NCBI GenBank assembly: GCA_039916305.1
Contig: JBDSLR010000021.1
Coordinates: 124,001-188,000 of the forward strand
Reading direction: 5' to 3'
Origin: JACMLD01 sp039916305
GTDB taxonomy: Bacteria > Bacteroidota > Bacteroidia > Chitinophagales > Chitinophagaceae
DNA: 64,000 nt
In this document: positions 7,992 through 15,956 of the stretch, piece by piece
Numbering within the stretch: position 1 is the stretch's first letter
Layout of the letters: the number at the start of each line of letters is the position of its first letter
Notes under the pieces: model-generated
Seen by the model: only the letters and a program-made list of their open reading frames with translations
The model's database searches: none
Told to the model about the DNA's origin: nothing
Position numbers and translations under genes: made by a program

Positions 7992-8531
7992 TCAGATGCC
8001 ACCACCTCTGTTCATAGCCTGTCTTTTCAACATGCGTATTTGTCCCCGATGGTTTAATTCATGGCTTAAAACATGAAACCATTTGAAATAATTGTTCACC
8101 TGGTAGTCATTACCAAATGCAGTTTGTTGTGCCAGCCATTTATCGTCCCTAAGCGCAAGTTGTTCCAGGGTGATGGTCCGCACTTGTGTCAACCTGCTTA
8201 GATAATAGTTCAAGTCCTGGCCGGCTATTTCAATGCTGGCTTTGTCACCTAAAGTAAATGCTGCTTCCCATGCACGTTTTTCTTCGCTACTTAACGCACG
8301 ATTATGGAAAGTGACCGATTGATAACTAAGTTCTGTTGCGGCTATATGTAAAAGAAGCGAGCCTATGGAATTGTCCTCTGGGTTACATAAATAGTCGAGT
8401 TCACGCACTGTAAGCCCTTCAATAGTGGAAAATGTGGTATGTCTTACATAGTTCAACATTGAAACAAGTCGCCCAATCTGAGGTGTAAAACCAGGAAGAT
8501 CCCCGATTAGAAAAAGGCTTCTGTTATCCAT
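7992..8531 (-). CDS. DinB-like (DUF664 type) four-helix metal-binding protein
   Basis: 179 residues, cytosolic. DinB-family proteins are four-helix bundles with a His triad that binds a metal; many are thiol-dependent S-transferases (bacillithiol or similar). Visible ligands are the His in LLLHIAATE (about residue 62) and the pair in WFHVLSHELNHRGQIRML near the C-terminus, matching the HxxxH-plus-HRGQ pattern. The length is normal. It is a single gene between two repeat-bearing spacers. The start ATG at 8529-8531 is the only one giving the full first helix. The substrate cannot be told. Confidence 0.8.
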   Translation of the reverse strand: MDNRSLFLIGDLPGFTPQIGRLVSMLNYVRHTTFSTIEGLTVRELDYLCNPEDNSIGSLLLHIAATELSYQSVTFHNRALSSEEKRAWEAAFTLGDKASIEIAGQDLNYYLSRLTQVRTITLEQLALRDDKWLAQQTAFGNDYQVNNYFKWFHVLSHELNHRGQIRMLKRQAMNRGGGI

Positions 8532-8562
8532 ACACTAGTGTCGCATTTTAGAGGTTGGTTGC

Positions 8563-8755
8563 GCCTAACGGAAGGGGCTATATTGTTGGGCGATTTACTT
8601 CCGTCTGCCAACACCCGCTACTCAATTTATAATTAGTTACTCATTGTTTGCATTAAAGTTTAAAGATGCTGTTCAAGCTTTAGACTGAAGACGGACTTTG
8701 CTTGTAGCTGATGTTGATTGCCCTGCCTCAATAGCATAAATCCATTTGTTATCGG
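8563..8755. repeat. attC-like fold-back element 2
   Basis: Left arm starts GCCTAAC (8563-8569; reverse complement GTTAGGC, an exact match to the integron core GTTRRRY). The right arm (8725-8755) ends GTTATCGG. The arms align as imperfect inverted repeats over about 28 nt, for example TATATTGTTGGGC against TATGCTATTGAGGC, with most differences being transitions. Total length (193 bp) is almost the same as element 1 (200 bp), and it also sits immediately 3' of a minus-strand gene (GNAT). Confidence 0.5.
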
Positions 8756-8776
8756 TTTGAACTTTTTTGTAAGCTT

Positions 8777-9319
8777 TTATTTAAGATTGGCAATTGAATT
8801 TGTCAAATGGTAGCATATTAATGGATTTGTCTTACCTGGTTCATCTGTGTGCCTAAACGAAAATTTCTCCAACAGCTTTATAGAACGCTGGTTATCTCTA
8901 TGAACGAATGCTTCAGTTTTTTGAACTTTAATTGTATTGAATGCATAATCAATAACTTTTTCTGCCGCTTCCTTCATTATTCCTTGTCCCTGAAAGTTTG
9001 CTAAAAGTTCATACCCAATTTCACATTTGCTATTTTCATCTGAAAAGCCAAAAAGACAAATTGTCCCAACCAATATGTTGCTGTCACCCAAAGTTATTGC
9101 CCAATACAGGGCGTCATTTTTATTGAGGTTCTCATTAACCTTTTTAATAAAATTCTTTGCATCATCAATGGTATTGCTCACTGGTCTGTCAAGATATTTA
9201 TTTACTTCACTATCAGAACGCAAAGTGAGAATTTCTTTTTCGTCATCAATTGCCAATTGCCTGAGCGTAAGCATTTCAGTTGTCAAAATAGGAAAAGGTG
9301 TAAAAATTCTATTTAACAT
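8777..9319 (-). CDS. GNAT family N-acetyltransferase (RimJ/RimL type)
   Basis: 180 residues. It transfers an acetyl group from acetyl-CoA to an amine, probably a protein N-terminus or small molecule. The N-terminal TEMLTLRQL start of the RimJ/RimL group, the central YWAITLGDSNILVGTICLFG strands, the pyrophosphate-binding turn NFQGQGIMKEA and VHRDNQRSIKLLEKFSF are all present. Length is typical. It is the last of the five minus-strand genes of the accessory block and is preceded (in its own direction) by the second copy of the leader repeat, whose end GAGTTAGC lies about 50 bases from the start codon. The substrate is unknown. Confidence 0.85.
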   Translation of the reverse strand: MLNRIFTPFPILTTEMLTLRQLAIDDEKEILTLRSDSEVNKYLDRPVSNTIDDAKNFIKKVNENLNKNDALYWAITLGDSNILVGTICLFGFSDENSKCEIGYELLANFQGQGIMKEAAEKVIDYAFNTIKVQKTEAFVHRDNQRSIKLLEKFSFRHTDEPGKTNPLICYHLTNSIANLK

Positions 9320-9365
9320 GTGTGTTATTTAGTTTGCCAGGGTGTACGACCATCATAGCATGGCT

Positions 9366-9589
9366 GCTAACTCATAAATATACGCTCCCCCGCGTCCCAA
9401 ACCACCGCAAATATTTACAAGCATTTTGTAAATAATTTTTTAATGGTGCACATGGCTGGGAGGTCTCGTACTTTGTTTTGAAATACCCCTTCCCCCACAA
9501 ATTCCCAATAATTAGACCGGCGGGCATTGGTGCAGACAGGTTTACCGGCACAAGCAGAAGCTTGCGCCTGCTACACCCAGCGTTTGCAG
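9366..9589. repeat. cassette leader repeat, copy 2
   Basis: Starts GCTAACTCATAAATATACGCT and follows the same order of conserved blocks as 7640-7887. Includes a small hairpin CAAGC-AGAA-GCTTG at about 9551-9564. Marks the right end of the accessory block. Confidence 0.85.
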
Positions 9590-10045
9590 CCGGTACACTA
9601 CCCTGGCAGCTTTCCAAGCAAAACAATTTTACGCTGGGTAAATCATGATTTCATCCGGTAGAAAGTAAATTTCGAATGTTCATTTCATCTGATACATGAA
9701 CCATTGCTTCTGATGCAAAACACTTTTTACCGGCGTTTATCGTGAACATCTCCGGCGAAAAGTGAAAAACATCTTGTGCGACAACAAACAATAAAACGAT
9801 AGATCACATTGCTATCCAGTTAAATTCTTTCGATTGGTCGCCTCAAAGCCGGCGGGCTTTTCACCCCCGCCGCCGCTGATTTTTCCTTTTAGGCTGTAGC
9901 TCAGCGTTAGCAAGTATTTCAGCCATAGCCACTGTCAGCAGAAGGAGAGCCGACGGAAAAATAAGCGGCTTACGGGGATACTGGTGGCAGCTCAGTAAAA
10001 TCTAAGCCCATGCTTTTGTAAAATCGCTGAAAATCCAATGTTCTG
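9590..10045. other. non-coding gap between accessory block and xylan locus
   Basis: About 455 bases with no credible gene, tRNA or promoter match. A GC-rich stretch near 9848-9880 is not a clean hairpin. I see no copy of the tRNA-Val 3' end here that would mark an island attachment site. Confidence 0.5.
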
Positions 10046-11134
10046 CTACCACTTCACCACACCCCAAAATGCTTTCTTCGGCTGCAGGTTTTTGTCAAAC
10101 AACAAAGGATAATCCTTCCTTCCCCGCACCGGGAAATTATCCAGCCAGCTGCTCCTGTCGGAAATATTCCAGAATGTGATGCTGGTTAATACCTTTTTAT
10201 ACTTCCTGAAAAGCTTAAAACACATGGCATAGACTTCCTGCTGCTGCTGTTCTTTTGCTGCAGAAAAAGTGGTGTCATAGTCGGCCGCGCTTCTTTCCCT
10301 GGCACTGTGCTCCTTGGGATAAACTGAAATATCCAGCTCCGTTACCTGCAGCTGCAGGCCCAGGGTTGCAAACCGGCTGAGGGTACTGTCCAGCTGCCCT
10401 TCAGCGGGTTCATTCACCGCCCAATGCCCCTGCAGGCCAAGCCCGTGTATGGGCACACCCGCGTCTTTTAATTTTTTAACCAGCGTATAAATTTTCTCCC
10501 GCTTGCCGGCATTGATCTCATTGTAATCATTGTAAAAAAGCAGCGCTGCCGGATCGGCTGCGTGCGCATACTCAAATGCTTTGGCAACAAAATCTTCCCC
10601 ACAGATACGGTACCAGGGAGAATCCCGGAAATATTCACCGGGCTTATCGGAAATTACTTCATTCACCACATCCCAGGCATAAATTTGCCCCTTATAACGG
10701 CTAACTACAGCCGTAATATGATCCTTCAGGCGTTGCAGCAATACTTCTTTGCCCACTGTATTCCCGGCTGAATCTATAAACATCCATTTGGGCGCCTGGT
10801 TGTGCCAGCAAAGATTGTGTCCGCGTATTTTTAAATGATTGCGTTGTGCAAAAGCTACAGTAGAATCGGCATCCCTCCAGTTATATTCGTTTTCTTTGGG
10901 ATGGATTGGCCCCATCTTCATGGCATTCTCCGGTGTGATACTGTTAAACTGCGCTACTATCAATGCAGCTTCGGCTGTCTTGAGTGCCCGCGGTGATACT
11001 GCCACGCCAACAGGGAAATAGTCTTTATAATAATCTTTTAAGCCCTTGGCATTTTCTGTCTGCTCTTGTCCATCCACGAAGGAAACGATCAGCAACGCCA
11101 CGATGAGGCAATCTCTATGCAAATGCTTTTTCAA
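10046..11134 (-). CDS. secreted GH10 endo-1,4-beta-xylanase
   Basis: 362 residues; signal peptide (HRDCLIVALLIVSFVDGQ, cleavage near 22) then a single GH10 barrel. Signature segments are FNSITPENAMKMG (63-75), RGHNLCWHNQAP (104-115), WDVVNEV (154-160) with acid/base Glu159, and QVTELDIS (263-270) with nucleophile Glu266. It cuts the xylan backbone to xylo-oligosaccharides, probably in the periplasm or at the cell surface. No carbohydrate-binding module is attached. It is the most distal gene of the leftward xylan locus, separated from the CE15 gene by 307 bp with hairpins, so it may have its own promoter. Confidence 0.95.
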   Translation of the reverse strand: MKKHLHRDCLIVALLIVSFVDGQEQTENAKGLKDYYKDYFPVGVAVSPRALKTAEAALIVAQFNSITPENAMKMGPIHPKENEYNWRDADSTVAFAQRNHLKIRGHNLCWHNQAPKWMFIDSAGNTVGKEVLLQRLKDHITAVVSRYKGQIYAWDVVNEVISDKPGEYFRDSPWYRICGEDFVAKAFEYAHAADPAALLFYNDYNEINAGKREKIYTLVKKLKDAGVPIHGLGLQGHWAVNEPAEGQLDSTLSRFATLGLQLQVTELDISVYPKEHSARERSAADYDTTFSAAKEQQQQEVYAMCFKLFRKYKKVLTSITFWNISDRSSWLDNFPVRGRKDYPLLFDKNLQPKKAFWGVVKW

Positions 11135-11302
11135 TGGAATAATTTTTATTAATAAATTTGAACAATAACTTTTAATTATTTAATTCTCAAAAAATCTGGA
11201 TTCTTTGCTGGCACCATTTATTCGTTCTACTTGAATTTTGAAAATAGGGTCAGGATAGATTAGTTATGAATCCTGATAAAATCATCTTTCAAATTTGCCT
11301 TT

Positions 11303-11372
11303 GGTACTTTTTTTAATGGAAAAAAAGTACCGCAAAAAAGCCAGTCGAAATCGAAAACAGCCCGATTTCGAC
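11303..11372. repeat. double hairpin element between GH10 and CE15 genes
   Basis: Two adjacent perfect stems: GGTACTTTTTTT/AAAAAAAGTACC (11303-11331) and GTCGAAATCG/CGATTTCGAC (11344-11372). The first has T-runs on both strands and could stop transcription in either direction. It resembles the hairpin at 12903-12928. Confidence 0.7.
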
Positions 11373-11441
11373 ACAGTTCCCTGATGTAGCTTCTGTACTA
11401 CTGTGACTTCAACTACAGTAATTCGACCGTTTTATGGACGA

Positions 11442-12806
11442 CTATTTAAAATACCTGGCTGCAAAATCTAAAAACGTTGGCCAGTTAGGCCCCGTAGTAT
11501 GTCCACCACTGTGCTGGCGGAAAGCAATATCGCCACTTACCAGTGCTGTTTCTATTGCAGGAAACTCCGTAGTACCCAAGTCTTTCTTGCCGAGTAGTTT
11601 ATATACCGGTCCTGCATAAACGCCCCCCAGGAACATACCCTTTGCATCTACCCACTGCCCTTCTACCTTTGGCGATCCGGAACTGATGAACACCGGCCGC
11701 GGCGCACACATGGCTACCAGCTCGTGCGCATCTACCGGCAAATCACCCAGCTGCAAAGGTCCGGCGTATTTTATAAAATTACCTGCAAACCAATGGTATT
11801 CCCCGGAAGAAGCCAGGTTTTCTACCTGTTCGCCAAAAAAACGGCGCAATATTTTTGCGCCACCTGCACCGGAAGAGCCTATAAACCCGATGGCTATGCG
11901 CCGCTCATAGGCCATGGTAACAAGTGCGGCCTTGCCGTAGCGCGACAAGCCCTCCATCACTACTTTTTTTGTATCGAATGAGTTATCCGTTTCAAAATAA
12001 TCAATTGCCCGGCTGGCGCCCCATGCCCAGGCACGCAAGGCACCCCAGTCATCAGGTTTACGCGGCTGCCCTTTATTAACCAATCCTATAATACCCAGTG
12101 TTAACCCGGCACCATTGTCAGGCTGGTAACTGGTAGGTACAATAACGGCGCAGGCCCAGCCCTTTTCCAGCACCTGCTCCTGCCAGCTTTTTTGAACAGG
12201 CGTACCGGCGGGCGGCGCAGGAAAACGGAATCCCGCAGGAAAAACAAAGCCGAATTCCATTATCACCGGTACCGGTTTTGTAAGCTTTGCCGGCATGGTA
12301 ACCGTCATCTGGATATCTACTTTAATAGCAGGATATCCAGCATTATTAACATGGCCCAGCATGTTTTTAACAATAGCAGCCACCGGACCAATCGTTGTAT
12401 CAATGCTGCTGGTAATTTCCCATTTGACCGTGGGTGTATTGGCGGGCACCCTGCCATAAATTTCTTTATCAAAGTCTTCCGCTATTTCTGGACGGCGCTT
12501 TTGCCACCATGTTTTTACATCGGTTACTGGTTGACCATTCTTCAACAGCAATGGATCCGGAAGCGTATAAGTATTTATTTTAGCCTCATCTGTATTGGCC
12601 GCATTGGGCGCCTGCGGATTACCCGATGGCCCCGGCCGCGTTGACGTTATCTGCAGTTGTTTGAGCATCTGGTTATAATCCTGCTGGGTAAGCCGGTTCA
12701 TACTATCCCGGCGTATACTGTCGGCGGGTGAGAGCCTTCCAAATTGTGCATAGCCTTGTAACAAGGCCGCACTGGTAATGACAAGCAATAACGTTAATTT
12801 TTTCAT
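11442..12806 (-). CDS. CE15 glucuronoyl esterase
   Basis: 454 residues, exported (signal peptide ends near GYAQ, residue 21). Family CE15 enzymes hydrolyse the ester between lignin alcohols and 4-O-methyl-glucuronate side chains of xylan. The serine hydrolase fold is seen from residue 150; the nucleophile elbow is GLSRYGKAAL with Ser288, the family variant of GCSRxGKGA. The C-terminal HSGGHTTGPNWP supplies the catalytic His (His432 or His436). A proline-rich linker occupies residues 50-75. Its placement beside GH115 and GH10 genes fits attack on lignified glucuronoxylan. Hairpin elements lie on both sides. Confidence 0.85.
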   Translation of the reverse strand: MKKLTLLLVITSAALLQGYAQFGRLSPADSIRRDSMNRLTQQDYNQMLKQLQITSTRPGPSGNPQAPNAANTDEAKINTYTLPDPLLLKNGQPVTDVKTWWQKRRPEIAEDFDKEIYGRVPANTPTVKWEITSSIDTTIGPVAAIVKNMLGHVNNAGYPAIKVDIQMTVTMPAKLTKPVPVIMEFGFVFPAGFRFPAPPAGTPVQKSWQEQVLEKGWACAVIVPTSYQPDNGAGLTLGIIGLVNKGQPRKPDDWGALRAWAWGASRAIDYFETDNSFDTKKVVMEGLSRYGKAALVTMAYERRIAIGFIGSSGAGGAKILRRFFGEQVENLASSGEYHWFAGNFIKYAGPLQLGDLPVDAHELVAMCAPRPVFISSGSPKVEGQWVDAKGMFLGGVYAGPVYKLLGKKDLGTTEFPAIETALVSGDIAFRQHSGGHTTGPNWPTFLDFAARYFK

Positions 12807-12897
12807 GCAATGGTTGGCTTTACTTTGATTGGTATTTTTTTATATTGGGTTATCCACTTAACACATATGATAATTCAAAATCAGTGTTCCTTAAAAT

Positions 12898-13103
12898 GCT
12901 TCGTTCTTTTTTCTTGATAAAAAAGAACCAAAAACTCAAGGCTTCAGAAAAAAAGCTAAAATTTGCATGGTTGCGCTACAGCGAAAGAGCTAAAGCCCAG
13001 CATTTTGAACTTTCTTGAAAGGGACTTTTAAAATACATTTGAAAGAGCCAGGAACTTTCGCTGCTTAACGCTTCACCATGAAAATTTCTTAACGCTTTTT
13101 TTC
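12898..13103. repeat. long palindromic fold-back element
   Basis: A perfect hairpin GTTCTTTTTT/AAAAAAGAAC at 12903-12928 is followed by an imperfect inverted repeat with arms of about 50 nt: 12940-12991 and 13048-13103. The arms share GGC-TTCAGAAAAAAAGC, AATTT, CATGGT and AGCGAAAG blocks in mirror order. The gap is only about 55 nt. It fills nearly all of the space between the CE4 and CE15 genes. From memory, sequences of this type recur between genes in many Bacteroidota; I treat it as a REP/MITE-like element or terminator. Confidence 0.75.
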
Positions 13104-13132
13104 TGAGGCCACTCCCAATCCCCATAAGTCCT

Positions 13133-13921
13133 TTATCTGGACAATTGCTTTTTTATATACTCCGCTACGTCTATCATGGGGGCGATCCAGATCTTGTTTT
13201 CATTTTTTTTCAGGTATTGTAGAAACCGACGGTGCTCCGGCACCAGTACATTCAATGAATTGCCACCCCCTACCCCATGAAACAATATCACCAGCAGCGA
13301 TTTTGTTTCCATCGCCTGTTTTACCCATTCCATCATTTGCTCCGCCGTTTGCCCGTTCACGTAATAGCAATCCACATTAAACAAATCAATTTTATCAATG
13401 GTATGCATCTCCGCCCGCACCGCCCTTGCTGCTACAAAATCATTCTTCAAGAGGCCTATAAAAGACGAGTCGCCTATTTTCATATCGCCGCAGGTAAATG
13501 CAAATGTTCTTTTTGTTTTACCGTCCAGCGCCTGTAAAAAAACATTGTTCATCCTGGTTTCATCTACCATTCGCTTAATGGTATAATTGCGCATATCGTA
13601 ATCTTTGCCTACCCATTCCCTGCCAGCTCCGCCCACGCAGGGGTGGTACAAAGTATGGTTGCCCAGTTCATGCCCCTTTGCTGCAATTTTCTTCCAGTCG
13701 GTAAGCCTTTCACGTATGGAAGCGGAGTATCCGGTGATATAGAAAGTGGCTTTCAGTCCCAGTGAATCCAGTACCGGGATGGCATTGTCCAGGTGCTGGT
13801 TAACAGCATCATCATACGTGAGTACCACGGCGGCTTGCTTTCCATTCCATGGCGTGCTTTGCGCACTAAGGTTTGAAAGAACAAGCTGGCCAATCACTAC
13901 AAACAGAAAATATTTTTTCAT
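13133..13921 (-). CDS. secreted polysaccharide deacetylase, CE4/NodB fold
   Basis: 262 residues; signal peptide ends near LSAQ (residue 21). NodB-homology motifs are visible: TYDDA (catalytic Asp37 and metal-ligand Asp38), and HELGNHTLYHP (84-94) whose His89 and His93 are the metal ligands of the HxxxH motif. A short C-terminal LVILFHGVGG segment fits motif 5. CE4 members deacetylate xylan, chitin or peptidoglycan; location in a xylan operon suggests acetylxylan. Its start is 67 bp from the end of the esterase gene upstream and it is probably the last gene of the six-gene operon. Confidence 0.85.
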   Translation of the reverse strand: MKKYFLFVVIGQLVLSNLSAQSTPWNGKQAAVVLTYDDAVNQHLDNAIPVLDSLGLKATFYITGYSASIRERLTDWKKIAAKGHELGNHTLYHPCVGGAGREWVGKDYDMRNYTIKRMVDETRMNNVFLQALDGKTKRTFAFTCGDMKIGDSSFIGLLKNDFVAARAVRAEMHTIDKIDLFNVDCYYVNGQTAEQMMEWVKQAMETKSLLVILFHGVGGGNSLNVLVPEHRRFLQYLKKNENKIWIAPMIDVAEYIKKQLSR

Positions 13922-13988
13922 ACAAATCTTTTAACAATGGTTGGTCAATAATTACCGGCTGCTTAGTTTATTTTTCAAACAATCCTTA

Positions 13989-15944
13989 CTATTCTGAAGT
14001 GTCTGTTCTGAACGGTGATGCGGGCAGTCCTTCTTTATTGTACAGGTTGGCGCCATGCGGGTTATCTGCCCACGCATACCTTACATATTTTGGTTCCGTT
14101 ACCGCATCATTCCATACCACTACTTTATCTCCTTCTATGCGGGCATCTGCCCATACAAATTTTTTATCCGCCCCGGCAATGGCAAACTGGCTTAGTGGCT
14201 CGCCGTCATTTGCTGAAAGGCCAGTGCCCGTGTTACTAAACTGAACCGTTATTTTATTACCCGCTACAGCAGACGCCTTGTAAATGGGGCCTGAATATAT
14301 AATGTCCTTTTCAGCGTACGCGACTTTTTCTGCAGCCAATGCCAACCGTATACCCACATCTTTTTTATTATCCGGATGTATATCATTCCATTCTCCCAAA
14401 TCAATGGCCACTGCCATGCCCGTATTGGGCAGCGATAATGCCTTTAACTGCGCTTCTCTTAATAATGCCCACTGACTTTCAGCTGGCAGGTAGGTGGCGT
14501 CCATATAATTGGGTAGCTGTACATATAAAAATGGAATGTCTCCCTGTTTCCATTGACGGCGCCAGTCGGCTATCAGCGCAGGTAACAGTTTTGTATAAGC
14601 GCTGGCCTTGCCGGCATTGCTTTCGCCCTGGTACCAGAGTATTCCTTTGATGGTATAGTTAACCAGCGGCGCCGCCATGGCATTGAATAATGCGGTCGGC
14701 TGGTTTTGCAGGGAAATACCTGCTGGTTCATTTAATACCGGTTTAAAAACATAGCCCACTTTATATTGCCAGTCTCCTTTTAAATCAATGTTTTGCCCGC
14801 CTGCAGTTACATAATAAGGCTTGCCGGGTACAAAGCCCCCTTTGCCGGCGTTGTTGACTACACGGATAACAAAAATATTCTTACCCGGCTTCAGCATGCC
14901 CGGTTTCAGCCCATACCTTCTTTGCGGATATTGATAACCGGTAGTGCCAGCCTGGACGCCATTTATATACAAGGCATCCGCATCCACAATTCTTCCTAAA
15001 AATACTTTTGCAGTTATACCCGTCATGGATGCAGGTATATCTATCTCCTTCCGGTACCAAACAACCCCGTCAAAATCCTTCATGCCCTGGTCTTCCCAGT
15101 AACCTGGAATGTTTATGGTTTGCCATCCCCTGGGTGTATAAGAGCTGTCCCACCAGGCTACTGCACCCGCCAGCCCCTTGTCTTTTATCATCGGCTTGTT
15201 CAGGATATAATCTGTCACCTTCCTGTTGGCAGCGTTTACATAGGCCGTATCCTTGTTTTTTTGAATGGTACCGACCATTGCCGGAAAATCTTTTAAGCCT
15301 TCCTCGCTTGTCCACGCCTCTATGGGTGTGCCCCCCACACTTGCATTGATCAAACCAATAGGCACATGGTATTTTTCATATATTTTTTTGGCGAAGAAAT
15401 AAGCCACTGCAGAAAATCGCTTTACGTTTTCAGGGTTCGCCATTTTCCAGGACCCGCTTGTCAAATCATCATGTGCCACCTGCAGATCGGTAAGCGTGGG
15501 CACATAAAATTGTCTTATCTCCGGGTAATTGGCCGATGCAATCTCATTGGCGTAGGTAATATTGTGCAGCTCCATCTGGTGCACCATATTGGATTGGCCG
15601 GAACAGATCCATACATCACCCAGCAAAATATTTTTGAGGGTGATTGTTTTTTCCGCAACAATATTCATGGTAAACGGACCGCCGGCCTTCATGGCAGGCA
15701 AAATAGCTAACCACTTGCCATTAGCGTCTGTAGTGGCGTTGACGGTTTTACCATTCAACTGCACCTTAATTTGCTGGCCTTTAGCCGCCCATCCCCAGAT
15801 ATTAATTTTCGCGTCCCGCTGTAATACCATGCTATCCCTTACCAGGGCAGGCAGCCTAAGTTGTGCGTGCGTGGTTTGCAGTTGCACGCAAAAAACGATA
15901 ACAATAAAACAAGTAATTCTCTTTATGTTTTTTTTGAACATCAT
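13989..15944 (-). CDS. SGNH carbohydrate acetylesterase (SASA domain, CE20-like)
   Basis: 651 residues, exported (signal peptide ends near THAQ, residue 27). Sialate O-acetylesterase-type SGNH hydrolase: ICSGQSNM (113-120) with nucleophile Ser118, INASVGGTPIEAW, LWYQGESNA, and DLGEWNDIHPDNK with the catalytic Asp/His near the C-terminus. A jelly-roll segment of about 130 residues (roughly 250-380, WYRKEIDIP ... ALYINGVQAG) is inserted into the catalytic domain. This inserted carbohydrate-binding fold is the architecture described for xylan acetylesterases of family CE20. The start is 12 bp from the stop of the propeller gene, so translation is probably coupled. Removal of acetyl groups from xylo-oligosaccharides is inferred from context. 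Confidence 0.8.
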   Translation of the reverse strand: MMFKKNIKRITCFIVIVFCVQLQTTHAQLRLPALVRDSMVLQRDAKINIWGWAAKGQQIKVQLNGKTVNATTDANGKWLAILPAMKAGGPFTMNIVAEKTITLKNILLGDVWICSGQSNMVHQMELHNITYANEIASANYPEIRQFYVPTLTDLQVAHDDLTSGSWKMANPENVKRFSAVAYFFAKKIYEKYHVPIGLINASVGGTPIEAWTSEEGLKDFPAMVGTIQKNKDTAYVNAANRKVTDYILNKPMIKDKGLAGAVAWWDSSYTPRGWQTINIPGYWEDQGMKDFDGVVWYRKEIDIPASMTGITAKVFLGRIVDADALYINGVQAGTTGYQYPQRRYGLKPGMLKPGKNIFVIRVVNNAGKGGFVPGKPYYVTAGGQNIDLKGDWQYKVGYVFKPVLNEPAGISLQNQPTALFNAMAAPLVNYTIKGILWYQGESNAGKASAYTKLLPALIADWRRQWKQGDIPFLYVQLPNYMDATYLPAESQWALLREAQLKALSLPNTGMAVAIDLGEWNDIHPDNKKDVGIRLALAAEKVAYAEKDIIYSGPIYKASAVAGNKITVQFSNTGTGLSANDGEPLSQFAIAGADKKFVWADARIEGDKVVVWNDAVTEPKYVRYAWADNPHGANLYNKEGLPASPFRTDTSE

Positions 15945-15956
15945 CTGTAAGAGGTC

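Noticed and set aside
7734..8076. Two overlapping open frames (75 and 112 residues) upstream of the deoxyribosyltransferase-like gene
   Set aside because: They lie inside the leader repeat and run into the DinB gene on the other strand; the second repeat copy does not keep either frame.
9372..9626. 84-residue open frame on the minus strand
   Set aside because: Falls inside leader repeat copy 2; the frame is broken in copy 1, and composition is unlike the real genes.
9590..10045. Possible right attachment site of a tRNA-Val island
   Set aside because: I looked for a copy of the tRNA 3' end (GGTTCGACCCC...AACTCCC) and saw none; no integrase gene is present in the window.
12192..12644. 150-residue open frame on the + strand
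   Set aside because: Antisense to the well-supported CE15 esterase gene; rich in Arg and Cys in the manner of shadow frames.
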